Positions 32,536-40,464 of a stretch of 64,000 bases of DNA are shown here, one piece after another. Each line of letters starts with the position of its first letter. Within the stretch, counting starts at the first letter, position 1. The stretch spans positions 43,688 to 107,687 of the forward strand of contig JAIBCL010000021.1 of NCBI GenBank assembly GCA_019694165.1, written 5' to 3'. The position numbers were made by a program, and so were the translations under genes. This stretch comes from Verrucomicrobiaceae bacterium. Its GTDB lineage: Bacteria; Verrucomicrobiota; Verrucomicrobiia; Verrucomicrobiales; Verrucomicrobiaceae. The notes under the pieces are model-generated. The model searched no databases. It was given only the letters and a program-made list of their open reading frames with translations, and had not been told where the DNA came from.

Positions 32536-33702
32536 TCACTCGTAGCTGATCGCCTCAAACACTCCGCCGCCCAGCAGACGCTCGCCGTCGTAGAGCGCGC
32601 AGATTTGTCCTGGCGTAAGCGCGCGCTGCGGTTCGTCGAATAGCAATTCGGCCGCGAGGTCGTGCTCGCGCTGGATCGGAGTGAACGTCGCGCTCGCAGC
32701 GGGCGAACGGTATCGCGGCATCGCCTCCAGCCGGGTGAACTTCGTCAATTCCGCACCCGTCGTGGAAATGCCGCCGATGGTGCAGCGGCGTGACCACAGC
32801 AACAGTGTGCCAGGATTCTCGATGGCGATGACGAGTTCGTTCGTCGCGGGTCGCTTGGCGACGACGACATAAGCCTGTTTGTAGAGCGGCGATGCCACGC
32901 GCAGTCCCTTGCGCTGACCCAGCGTGTAGAGATGCAGGCCGCGATGCTCGCCGAGCACCTTGCCTTCGAGATTCACGATGTGCCCCGGCTTGTCCGGCAC
33001 AAAGGCGCGCAGGAAATCCTCCATCTTCACCTCGCCGATGAAGCAAATCCCCTGGCTGTCCTTTTTCTCCGCCGTCTTCAGCTTCAGCTCGCGCGCGATC
33101 TCGCGCAGTTCCGGCTTTTGCAAATGACCGATGGGAAACCGCGCGATCGCCACCTGCTCCGGCCGCATCATGGCGAGGAAGTAGGTCTGGTCCTTGTTGC
33201 GATCGACGCCGCGGAGGATGGTGGGCTGGTCAACATTCAGCGTGCAGTATTCAGTATCCAGTACTGCAGCGTTCGCAGTCTCGGACGGGACACAGAATGC
33301 TGAACACTGAACACTCCCCTTCCTCGCGTAGTGCCCCGTCGCGATCGCCTCGAACCCGCGCTCCCTCGCCCACTCCCAGAGCACGCCGAATTTCATCTCG
33401 CGATTGCACATCACATCGGGATTCGGGGTGATGCCGGCCTCGTAGCCTTCGAGAAGGTATTTCACGACCTTCTCCCGGTAGTCGCGCATCAGATTCACGA
33501 CGTGGAATTCGATGCCGAGCTGATCGGCGACGGCGCGCGCATCCTCGATGTCCTGCATCCACGGGCAGTGGCCGGCGATGTTCTCCTCGTTGATCCAGTT
33601 CTTCATGTAGGCGCCGACGACGTGATGCCCCTCGCGGACCAGCAGCGCGGCGGCCACGCTGCTGTCCACGCCACCCGACATCGCGGCGAGAATCTTTGCC
33701 AT
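32536..33702 (-). CDS. mnmA: tRNA-specific 2-thiouridylase MnmA
   Basis: A 388-residue enzyme that thiolates U34 of tRNA-Lys/Glu/Gln in the cytoplasm. PP-loop SGGVDSS (residues 9-15), catalytic Cys in [11 protein letters not shown] and the partner Cys in GICFIGE are all present, as is [14 protein letters not shown]. Start at ATG 33702. Between the ARK and LRG landmarks sit 33 residues where about 12 are normal. The extra sequence is encoded by heptamer repeats (33232-33314) and is in frame, so the protein is probably still functional. Confidence 0.95.
   Translation of the reverse strand: MAKILAAMSGGVDSSVAAALLVREGHHVVGAYMKNWINEENIAGHCPWMQDIEDARAVADQLGIEFHVVNLMRDYREKVVKYLLEGYEAGITPNPDVMCNREMKFGVLWEWARERGFEAIATGHYARKGSVQCSAFCVPSETANAAVLDTEYCTLNVDQPTILRGVDRNKDQTYFLAMMRPEQVAIARFPIGHLQKPELREIARELKLKTAEKKDSQGICFIGEVKMEDFLRAFVPDKPGHIVNLEGKVLGEHRGLHLYTLGQRKGLRVASPLYKQAYVVVAKRPATNELVIAIENPGTLLLWSRRCTIGGISTTGAELTKFTRLEAMPRYRSPAASATFTPIQREHDLAAELLFDEPQRALTPGQICALYDGERLLGGGVFEAISYE
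33232..33314. repeat. Heptamer repeat insertion inside mnmA
   Basis: Five consecutive 7-bp units (AACATTC, AGCGTGC, AGTATTC, AGTATCC, AGTACTG; 33232-33266) and, 27 bp on, three units in inverted orientation (AGAATGC, TGAACAC, TGAACAC; 33294-33314). The arms are roughly complementary. The insertion keeps the mnmA reading frame. Confidence 0.8.
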
Positions 33703-33818
33703 GCGCCGATGCTTACGCGGAGATGGAAGACCGGGCAACGGCGGCATTATCCTGCACCGGGAACACACGGTGGCGATTCCCATTTGAATCCCGCCGTCCC
33801 GGCTCCTTTGTTCCATTC

Positions 33819-34256
33819 ATGCCTCACCCGCCGCAAGTGCCATCCGCCGCGTTCTCCATGCTGCCCCATGGACCCGAGTTCCGCTTTGTCGATGAGATCA
33901 CCGCGCTCGAGGCGGGCAGGTCGGCGACGGGTCGCTTCACGCTGCGCGGCGCGGAGCCATTTCTCGCCGGTCATTTTCCCGGGCAGCCCATCATGCCCGC
34001 CGTGCTGCTCATCGAGGCCATCGCGCAGGTCGCCGGCATCGCGGCGCAGACCGATCCCGATCTCGGCGCGCTGCCGGACCTGCGCCTCACCGCCGTGCGC
34101 AACGCCAAAATCTTCCGCGCCACGCAGCCCGGCGAGCTGCTCGAGATCACCAGCACGATCAGCGGCCGCCTTGGCAATCTCATTCAAGCGACGGGCCACG
34201 TCTCGTGTGGCGGCACGCCCGTCGCGGAAGCGCACGTCGTCCTCAGCGGCGGTTGA
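33819..34256 (+). CDS. FabZ-like 3-hydroxyacyl-ACP dehydratase
   Basis: A 145-residue hotdog-fold protein from the ATG at 33819. The signature GHFPGQPIMPAVLLIEAIAQ (residues 48-67) contains the catalytic His and Glu of FabZ. In the family it dehydrates 3-hydroxyacyl-ACP during fatty acid elongation. It stands alone rather than in a fab operon. It might serve a lipid or polyketide-like pathway rather than bulk synthesis, but nothing in the sequence decides this. Confidence 0.87.
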   Translation: MPHPPQVPSAAFSMLPHGPEFRFVDEITALEAGRSATGRFTLRGAEPFLAGHFPGQPIMPAVLLIEAIAQVAGIAAQTDPDLGALPDLRLTAVRNAKIFRATQPGELLEITSTISGRLGNLIQATGHVSCGGTPVAEAHVVLSGG

Positions 34257-34259
34257 TTT

Positions 34260-34287
34260 GGTTGATCGTGGATGGTTGATGGTGGAT
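34260..34287. repeat. Heptamer repeat array
   Basis: Four direct 7-bp units lie just downstream of the FabZ-like gene: GGTTGAT, CGTGGAT, GGTTGAT, GGTGGAT. A related array (GGTGGAT, GGTCGAT, GGTGAAT) occurs at 46077-46097. Confidence 0.7.
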
Positions 34288-34329
34288 GAAGCTGTTCTCC
34301 TCCGTTTTCACCATCCAACATTCACACCC

Positions 34330-34557
34330 ATGCCTACCTACGTTTACGAGACCATCCCTGCTGCCACCGACGAGCAGCCCGTGCGCTTCGAGATGAAGCA
34401 AAGCATGAATGACGCCGCCCTCACGCGCCATCCCGAGAGCGGCAAGCCGGTGCGCCGGGTGATCACCGGCGGCACGGGAGTGATGGGCGGCACAGGCACC
34501 TCGACACAGTCGTCCGGTGGCGGCGGATGCGGGTCAGGCTGCGGTTGCCACCGTTGA
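34330..34557 (+). CDS. FmdB-like small protein without N-terminal zinc ribbon
   Basis: A 75-residue protein from the ATG at 34330. MPTYVYE at the start and the central SGKPVRRVITGG match FmdB-family regulators. The Cys pairs that normally form the zinc ribbon near residues 9-12 and 30-33 are missing. The tail is Gly-rich with CGSGCGCH, which may bind metal instead. The function is unknown; the family is often linked to regulation of one-carbon or amide metabolism genes. Confidence 0.8.
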   Translation: MPTYVYETIPAATDEQPVRFEMKQSMNDAALTRHPESGKPVRRVITGGTGVMGGTGTSTQSSGGGGCGSGCGCHR

Positions 34558-34652
34558 GCGAAGCGGAGCTCAAAGCACCGCAGGCGGCAAAATCAACTTG
34601 CGGCCCCGTGGCACGCAGCCGAGTCTCCGCGCTCCTGCTTCACAGCAATCGA

Positions 34653-34742
34653 GGACAGATGCCAGAGTGGTCGATCGGGCACGCCTGGAAAGCGTGTGTA
34701 CCTTAATCGGTACCGAGGGTTCGAATCCCTCTCTGTCCGCCA
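34653..34742 (+). tRNA. tRNA-Ser (anticodon GGA)
   Basis: Acceptor GGACAGA pairs with TCTGTCC (34732-34738). The anticodon arm CACGC-CTGGAAA-GCGTG gives GGA, which reads serine UCC/UCU. A long variable arm (about 34698-34716) and the T loop TTCGAAT are present. The discriminator is G at 34739, and CCA is encoded at 34740-34742. Confidence 0.96.
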
Positions 34743-35322
34743 CCTTCAACAAGTGGCTCATTATCAATGATTTGATGCTGATTCGACCTGCCAGATGGCG
34801 CGCCAGTAAGAATACTGGCAAGAAAATATCATTGATAACGGACGATGATCCGTCGCCAACTTTGGCCCGTTGATCTCCGCCCCTGCGAGAAAACTTCCCG
34901 GCTCGAAACCCATTCCACGAGCATTGTTTCCGGCCAACTGCTCCACAGCAGAGTCTCTTTATGGGTGTCCAGTCTGATAGAGAATTCGTTCCTTCTTTGG
35001 GCCGCCTCACCGCTTTTGCCTTCCACTGCATCAAACAGCCCTTCCGCATGCCCGCGCCTTTTTGCGATTCTACAGCCACCACGGGTTCGCGATCTTCGTT
35101 CCACGGTTCACGGCATCAAATGAATTTCCGTCCGCCCTCCCCTCGCGCCGGACTCCCGCCTCCTCACTCATTGTCGCCAATGTGTTTCCGTTTCCGTCCG
35201 CCCACTCTCGCTTATGGGAACCGGACGAGCGGAACCCCAATCCCCAAACCTTCTAACGTCTGCGCCTCACAGAGCCCCTGACAAGACACTTGGCCTTTTG
35301 AACGGCGTGTTAGGATGCCGCC
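34743..35322. other. Gene-poor stretch after tRNA-Ser
   Basis: No open frame here has convincing coding character; those present are short and Pro/Ser/Arg-rich. The stretch lies at the left border of a probable accessory island next to the tRNA. Its last 70 bp contain an attC-like inverted structure. Confidence 0.5.
35251..35315 (+). other. Possible degenerate attC-like recombination site
   Basis: TTCTAAC (35251-35257) and GTTAGGA (35309-35315) are near-complementary outer boxes 65 bp apart, with GC-rich inner segments (TGCGCC and GGCG) that partly pair. A small gene starts 8 bp later, as in integron cassettes. Both outer boxes deviate by one base from the RYYYAAC/GTTRRRY consensus, and no integrase is present, so this is tentative. 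Confidence 0.25.
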
Positions 35323-35565
35323 ATGAAAAGTAGTGATCCACGAGACGCTCGGTGGAGAGGTTGGCAAGGCGTCGCGCTGGCTATCCTCGCGACATTTGGC
35401 GGCTGCGATCTTCTGAACTCATACTGGCCATCCGCATTCTCTTGGCTGTTCACGCCAATGATGGCGCTGCCGCGGTGGCTCATGGCATCTTTCCGCAACT
35501 CAATCGACAGTGAATATGAATATCGGGAGCGGCTCCTAGAAGCGCTTGAGGCGCAAAGGAAGTGA
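35323..35565 (+). CDS. Small membrane protein, unknown
   Basis: An 80-residue protein from the ATG at 35323 with one hydrophobic segment (about residues 16-50: VALAILATFGG, then SAFSWLFTPMMALP) and a charged C-terminal helix (YEYRERLLEALEAQRK). No family is recognised. It lies directly downstream of an attC-like structure in an accessory region. Confidence 0.5.
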   Translation: MKSSDPRDARWRGWQGVALAILATFGGCDLLNSYWPSAFSWLFTPMMALPRWLMASFRNSIDSEYEYRERLLEALEAQRK

Positions 35566-35734
35566 CATCCCTCAGCCTACCAATGCGGTGGCTTTGTGAA
35601 TGTGCCGCCCGCATCGGTCATCGTGTTCGGGAAGACACTCGCCGGAATGAAGTTCCGCCGCAAATGCTTGCAATACGTCGCCTGCCTTTCGAGCGCGTGG
35701 CAAGGGCGTTGCTGCGGATTGAGCACGCCCCGCC

Positions 35735-35998
35735 TTATCGTGCCGCAAGCTTCTTGAGCTGCGTTGCCGCCTTGCCCGCCTCGCCGTGCCTGTCCTCGTA
35801 GGCTTCCACCAACTCTGTCAGCTCACGGAAATATTCACGTTGCACCGTGTTCAGTCTGCGAACGGCGAGCTTGCCGCAAAGCTCGGCGGCTTCCTCGTAG
35901 GCCGCGCGAGTGCGGAACGGCGCGAGGGCGCAAAGTCCCCACAGTCCGGCGATTGTGGCAGGCATCTCGAAGGTGATTGATGTGGCGACGCGAGGCAT
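35735..35998 (-). CDS. HigA-like antitoxin lacking the HTH domain
   Basis: An 87-residue protein from the ATG at 35998, which leaves 2 bp after the toxin stop (a start at 36019 would overlap the toxin gene). The segment RTRAAYEEAAELCGKL, then LTELVEAYEDRHGE, matches the N-terminal toxin-binding region of HigA-type antitoxins. The XRE helix-turn-helix that normally follows is absent: only about 20 charged residues remain. It probably neutralises the adjacent HigB-like toxin but may not repress the operon by itself. Confidence 0.65.
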   Translation of the reverse strand: MPRVATSITFEMPATIAGLWGLCALAPFRTRAAYEEAAELCGKLAVRRLNTVQREYFRELTELVEAYEDRHGEAGKAATQLKKLAAR

Positions 35999-36000
35999 GG

Positions 36001-36309
36001 CTACAGGCGGTTTTTCCAAATGTCTTTAGAGTAGTCCGCGTGAGAAAGGATGTCCAAAAGGAAAAGGCGGCCCTTGTTGAAGTGAATGGCCGCGATGAGC
36101 CTGAATTTGTTCCCGGCGATGTTGAAGACGATCACGGGCTTGAGGCTGCCCACCCTCACCATGTCGGCGTTTGGGAAATCGCGCCGCACATCCGACAGAG
36201 ATTTCCACTGTGCCTTGCTCGCGATTTCGAACCATCGGAGCAAGCTCGGCGCCGCATCGGCATGATGCCCGGCCCATTCCACAAGAGTTGAAGGTTTGAT
36301 GATTCGCAT
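36001..36309 (-). CDS. HigB-type mRNA interferase toxin
   Basis: A 102-residue protein from the ATG at 36309. MRIIKPSTLVEWAGHHADA, then SLSDVRRDFPNADMVRVG, VFNIAGNKFRLIAAIHFNKGRLF and HADYSKDIWKNRL cover the full length of the HigB (RelE-superfamily) toxin that cleaves mRNA on the ribosome. Toxin-before-antitoxin gene order is typical for higBA. It is located in an accessory region between a tRNA gene and a restriction-modification gene. Confidence 0.9.
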   Translation of the reverse strand: MRIIKPSTLVEWAGHHADAAPSLLRWFEIASKAQWKSLSDVRRDFPNADMVRVGSLKPVIVFNIAGNKFRLIAAIHFNKGRLFLLDILSHADYSKDIWKNRL

Positions 36310-36390
36310 GGTGCGGGATTCAGTCTCCGAGCAAGGTTGGCTTGGGTCGTTCATGCTTGGCTTGGCTCCTTGATCGTTCAATGCCGATCA

Positions 36391-36720
36391 TCACGAGCTC
36401 TGCGCGCCTGCCGCATGGATCGCAGGCTTGTGAACGACCACGAGCGAACTGTCTTCGTCCCCGAATACCGTCGCCAGGTCGCCATTGTGCGGGTTGTCCA
36501 TCTCCAGCGGTCGCGGATCGCGGTCATACGGTGCCACGATGCGCCGGAACCATTCGGAAACGACCGTCATCCCATGCCCTGCCACATGCCTCCTCGCTGG
36601 GGCGGCCATCAAGCGATCGGGTGGGAGTCCGTGCTTCATGTTTTCGATGAAATCACGGTCGGGGGTTGAATGGCAAGAAGCTAACTTGAGGGATGTTTTG
36701 GAGAGCGCTTCTAAAGGCAA
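36391..36720 (-). CDS. Doubtful small hypothetical protein
   Basis: An open frame of 109 residues with moderately protein-like composition in its second half (MTVVSEWFRRIVAPYDRDP, then NPHNGDLATVFGDEDSSLVVVHKP). It has no recognised family and no clear start. It may be the remnant of a longer gene. It lies between the toxin gene and a pseudogene fragment. Confidence 0.3.
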   Translation of the reverse strand: MPLEALSKTSLKLASCHSTPDRDFIENMKHGLPPDRLMAAPARRHVAGHGMTVVSEWFRRIVAPYDRDPRPLEMDNPHNGDLATVFGDEDSSLVVVHKPAIHAAGAQSS

Positions 36721-36849
36721 GTATCTTCAAGGCCCGGAGGCTCGCCGGTGAGCATGAGAGCAGGCACCCGCGTTGATCGGTCCAAGTCGGCAGGCCCTTT
36801 GGAGAGCATGTGATGGCTTCGGGCGAGCCGACAGGCAGGCGAAAATCGC

Positions 36850-37065
36850 CAGGTCCGACGGCGGCAGGTTTCCCTGCTGGCCGGGCGTGGCGGGGTCGTC
36901 GGGGCGGTTGAGGCCGAAGTCATACCAGCGCGGGTCGTCATCGCCGAGACCGGTCTTCTTGTCCTTCTGCTCGTTGATGATGGCGCAGTAGCGCTGCTTG
37001 AAGCCATCGGTGGCTTCTGGGGATGCATTAAGGATTTTGGAGGGAATCCCGGCCCATCACGCTGG
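36850..37065 (-). pseudogene. Fragment of a larger gene (DDPRWYDFGLN family)
   Basis: On the minus strand, without a start codon, one frame reads PSKILNASPEATDGFKQRYC, then INEQKDKKTGLGDDDPRWYD and FGLNRPDDPATPGQQGN. This has clear protein character and resembles, from memory, the N-terminal part of fibronectin-like hypothetical proteins common in Verrucomicrobiota. It loses sense after the NLPPSD segment and has no intact 5' or 3' end. It is likely a truncated relic left by rearrangement next to the restriction-modification gene. Confidence 0.5.
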
Positions 37066-37118
37066 CGCGTGGGGAGAACTGGGATTCGATCTTGTAGTTT
37101 GGATGGGAGGTATCTAGC

Positions 37119-40100
37119 ATGTCGCTTCCCATGCCCGCTCCCGCCGCCATCCTCGATCTCGTCTCGCGCTTCGGCGAACACATCGACGCCTACAAGTCCG
37201 GCGGCTACAACGAAACCCAGCTCCGCCGCGATTTCCTCGACCCGCTTTTCAAGCTCCTCGGCTGGGACATCGACAACACCGCAGGCTATGACGAGGCCTA
37301 CCGCGACGTCATCCACGAGGATCAGGTGAAAGTCGGCGGCGCAGTGAAGGCGCCGGACTACGGCTTCCGCATCGGCGGTGCGCGTAAGTTTTTCTTGGAG
37401 GCGAAGAAGCCGAGCGTCCGCATCAAGGACGACGTCTCTCCCGCCTATCAGCTCCGCCGCTATGCATGGAGCGCGAAGCTGCCACTCTCCGTCCTCAGCG
37501 ACTTCGAGGAGTTCGCAGTTTACGACACGCGCATCAAGCCCCAGCCGAACGACCCCGCGTCCAAGGCTCGCATCTTCTACTGCCGGTTCGATGAGTATGC
37601 GGAGAAGTGGGACTTCATCTGCGGCACCTTCTCACGCGAGGCCATACTGAAGGGCAGCTTCGACAAATTCGCCGCCGCGAACAAAGGCAAGCGCGGCACC
37701 GCCGAAGTCGATGCCGATTTCCTCGCCACCATCGAGGGCTGGCGTGCCGACCTCGCGCGCAACCTCGCCCTGCGAAATCCCGCTCTCACGCAGCGCGAGC
37801 TGAACTTCGCCGTCCAGCGCATCCTTGACCGCATCATCTTCCTCCGCATCTGCGAGGATCGCGGCATTGAGGACTACGAGCGGCTGAAGCGCGCCACCGA
37901 GGCCAAGGCCATCTACCCTGAGCTGGTGAAGCTCTTCCAGCAAGCCGACGACCGCTACAATTCCGGCCTCTTCCACTTCCGCTCTGAGAAAGGCCGCCAC
38001 GAGGAGCATGACACCCTCACGCCGCACCTCGTCATTGATGACAAGCTGCTCAAAGGCATCGTCACCAGCCTCTACTACCCCGCCAGCCCGTATGAGTTCA
38101 GCGTGCTCAGCGCTGACATCCTCGGCCAGGTTTATGAGCAGTTCCTCGGCAAAGTCATCACCCTCTCGGCAGGCCATCGCGCCCAGGTGGAGGACAAGCC
38201 CGAGGTCAAGAAAGCCGGAGGCGTCTTCTACACACCCGCCTACATCGTCGATTACATCGTGCGGCAAACCGTCGGCCCGCTGATCGAGTCGAAGACGCCG
38301 AAGCAAATCGAGAAGCTCACCGTGCTCGATCCCGCGTGCGGCTCCGGCTCCTTCCTCATCGGCGCGTATCAGTTCCTGCTCGACTGGTATCACCGCTACT
38401 ACACCACGCACGAGCCCGAGACTCATGCCAAGGGCAAGGCGCCCAAGCTCGTCGCTGCCAGCGGCGGCGGCTGGGCGCTCACCACCACCGAGCGGAAGCG
38501 CATCCTCATCACCCACATCTACGGCGTGGACATCGACAGCCAGGCAGTCGAAGTGACGAAGCTCTCCCTGCTGCTGAAAGTGCTCGAAGGCGAGACCGCG
38601 CAGACGGTGCAACGCGAACTCATCCACGAGCGCGTCCTCCCCGACCTCGGCGACAACATCAAGTGCGGCAACTCCCTCATCGCCTCCGACTTCTACTCCC
38701 AGCCCGGCCTGGCCGAGATGGACACCGAAGCCCACCTGCGCCTCAACGTCTTCGATTGGGATGGCAAAGCTGGCTTCCCCGAGATCATGAAGCGCGGTGG
38801 CTTCGACGCGGTGATTGGCAATCCGCCGTATGTGCGTATTCAAACCCTTCCCAGCCAGGAAGTGGCCTATCTGACCGCTCGTTACCCAACCGCAAGTGCT
38901 GGCAATTGCGATCTCTACATCAGCTTCGTGGAGCAGGCACACCGACTGCTTCATCAAGACGGGCAACTCGGTTTCATCATTCCGAACAAGTTCCTTCGCA
39001 CGGACTACGGCCTTGGTCTTCGCCGGTTGCTTTCCGAAAAGAAGGCGGTCGAGCGGTTGGTTGACTTCGGTGCGTCACAGGTTTTCAAGGCAACGACTTA
39101 CACCTGCATCCTGGTGGTCCAGAAATCGAGACGGCGCAGCATGCTGTTTGGGATGGCGGATGCGCGGCGTGATTCACTGGAGAACGTGAGCATGAGAACT
39201 GTTGGCGCAAACGAGCTGACGGAACAGCCGTGGACTTTCGAGTCGAATCAGGAAAAAGCATTGAGTGCCAAGCTGTCGGCCGGGACCATCCGTCTCCTTG
39301 ATTTGCCCGCTGACATGGGGCGTGGAAGCAGCAGCGGGGATGATGAGGTCTTTGTCGTTGAGGCGAGTTCCCATGACTTGGAGTCCGGGGCGCTGCGGAC
39401 ACCGCTTTTTGCGAGCGATTTTAGCCGCTATTCCTTCCACCCGCAAAACAAGTGGAGGGTCCTTTTCCCCTACGACCCAAAGAACGATTTCCGGCTGTAT
39501 GATGAAACTGAGCTGAAGAAGCGATGGCCCAAGGCTTACTCGCATTTGAAGAGCAACGAGGCCGCCTTGAGACGGCGCAAGGGCTACAAAGAGTGGTTCT
39601 CGTTCAGCGCTCCGCGCAATCTTGTCGGGCATGAGAATGCCCAGATCGCCATCCCCTTGCTTGCTGACCGCGGGATGTTCGCAATGATCCCCGCGAGCCA
39701 TCAGCAAACGCTCTGCCCGATGGCCAGCGGGGGATTCACCCTCACGATTTCACCAACTGCGCCGGTGCGACCGGAGTTCGTTTTGGGACTCCTGAACTCC
39801 AAGCTGTTATTCTGGCGTTTGCGAGGCATCAGCAATGTATTTCGAGGCGGATGGATCACATGCACGAAGCAATACCTTGGTGAACTGCCCATCCGCATCA
39901 TCAATCCCAGGAACCCAGCCGATCGAGCCGCGCACGACCGGATCGTGAAACTCGTGGAGCAGATGCTGAAGCTGCATCAGGAACGCGTCGCCGCGAAAAC
40001 ACCGCACGAGCGGACTGCCCTGGACCGCCAGATCAGCGCGACGGATGCCACCATCGACCGCGAAGTCTACGCACTCTACGGGATCACGGAAGACGAGATC

Positions 40101-40277
40101 GCCGTCGTCGAAGGCCGCGAGGTCATCGAGGTCGAAGCACCGGCCTTGCGCCACCCCAAATCTACCGATGAAGACGGCAGCACCGCCGAGTCCTACGGCG
40201 CCGCCGCTCACCATCACGGCATGATTTTTCGGGAGGACCCTCCGGTGTATCGCGCCCATCCCGAAGGCCGGGCATGA
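37119..40277 (+). CDS. Type IIG restriction-modification enzyme
   Basis: A 1052-residue single-chain enzyme that cuts DNA and protects its own site. The N-terminal endonuclease domain (about residues 1-200) has the PD-(D/E)xK core: D80 in APDYGF and EAK at 94-96. The adenine-N6 methyltransferase domain has the SAM motif DPACGSGSF (about residue 406) and the catalytic NPPYV (about 568). The C-terminal part (about 650-1000) is a TaqI/Eco57I-like target recognition region. No separate specificity subunit lies nearby. Location near a toxin-antitoxin pair and gene relics suggests horizontal acquisition. Confidence 0.93.
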   Translation: MSLPMPAPAAILDLVSRFGEHIDAYKSGGYNETQLRRDFLDPLFKLLGWDIDNTAGYDEAYRDVIHEDQVKVGGAVKAPDYGFRIGGARKFFLEAKKPSVRIKDDVSPAYQLRRYAWSAKLPLSVLSDFEEFAVYDTRIKPQPNDPASKARIFYCRFDEYAEKWDFICGTFSREAILKGSFDKFAAANKGKRGTAEVDADFLATIEGWRADLARNLALRNPALTQRELNFAVQRILDRIIFLRICEDRGIEDYERLKRATEAKAIYPELVKLFQQADDRYNSGLFHFRSEKGRHEEHDTLTPHLVIDDKLLKGIVTSLYYPASPYEFSVLSADILGQVYEQFLGKVITLSAGHRAQVEDKPEVKKAGGVFYTPAYIVDYIVRQTVGPLIESKTPKQIEKLTVLDPACGSGSFLIGAYQFLLDWYHRYYTTHEPETHAKGKAPKLVAASGGGWALTTTERKRILITHIYGVDIDSQAVEVTKLSLLLKVLEGETAQTVQRELIHERVLPDLGDNIKCGNSLIASDFYSQPGLAEMDTEAHLRLNVFDWDGKAGFPEIMKRGGFDAVIGNPPYVRIQTLPSQEVAYLTARYPTASAGNCDLYISFVEQAHRLLHQDGQLGFIIPNKFLRTDYGLGLRRLLSEKKAVERLVDFGASQVFKATTYTCILVVQKSRRRSMLFGMADARRDSLENVSMRTVGANELTEQPWTFESNQEKALSAKLSAGTIRLLDLPADMGRGSSSGDDEVFVVEASSHDLESGALRTPLFASDFSRYSFHPQNKWRVLFPYDPKNDFRLYDETELKKRWPKAYSHLKSNEAALRRRKGYKEWFSFSAPRNLVGHENAQIAIPLLADRGMFAMIPASHQQTLCPMASGGFTLTISPTAPVRPEFVLGLLNSKLLFWRLRGISNVFRGGWITCTKQYLGELPIRIINPRNPADRAAHDRIVKLVEQMLKLHQERVAAKTPHERTALDRQISATDATIDREVYALYGITEDEIAVVEGREVIEVEAPALRHPKSTDEDGSTAESYGAAAHHHGMIFREDPPVYRAHPEGRA

Positions 40278-40464
40278 TCCTGCCCGATGACTGCGACTTT
40301 GGGCAAGCCGCATGTTGCCCGACCGAGGCATGCAGCGCCGCATCTTTGCCGCATGTTGGCCGGGGTGTCCCATTCTCGTCCCCGAGAGCATAGGATCTGA
40401 TGGCGGAAGGTGAAGCGCAAGATGGCGGGGGATGAGGCAGTTCTGAGCATGAGTTTTCCCTGCC

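Noticed and set aside
34829..35104. Minus-strand frame of 91 residues after tRNA-Ser
   Set aside because: It is Arg-rich, has no motif, and overlaps several equally weak frames on both strands.
36711..37316. A 201-residue minus-strand frame upstream of and overlapping the restriction-modification gene
   Set aside because: The first half is antisense to the Type IIG start; the second half is an out-of-frame reading of the gene relic noted at 36850-37065.
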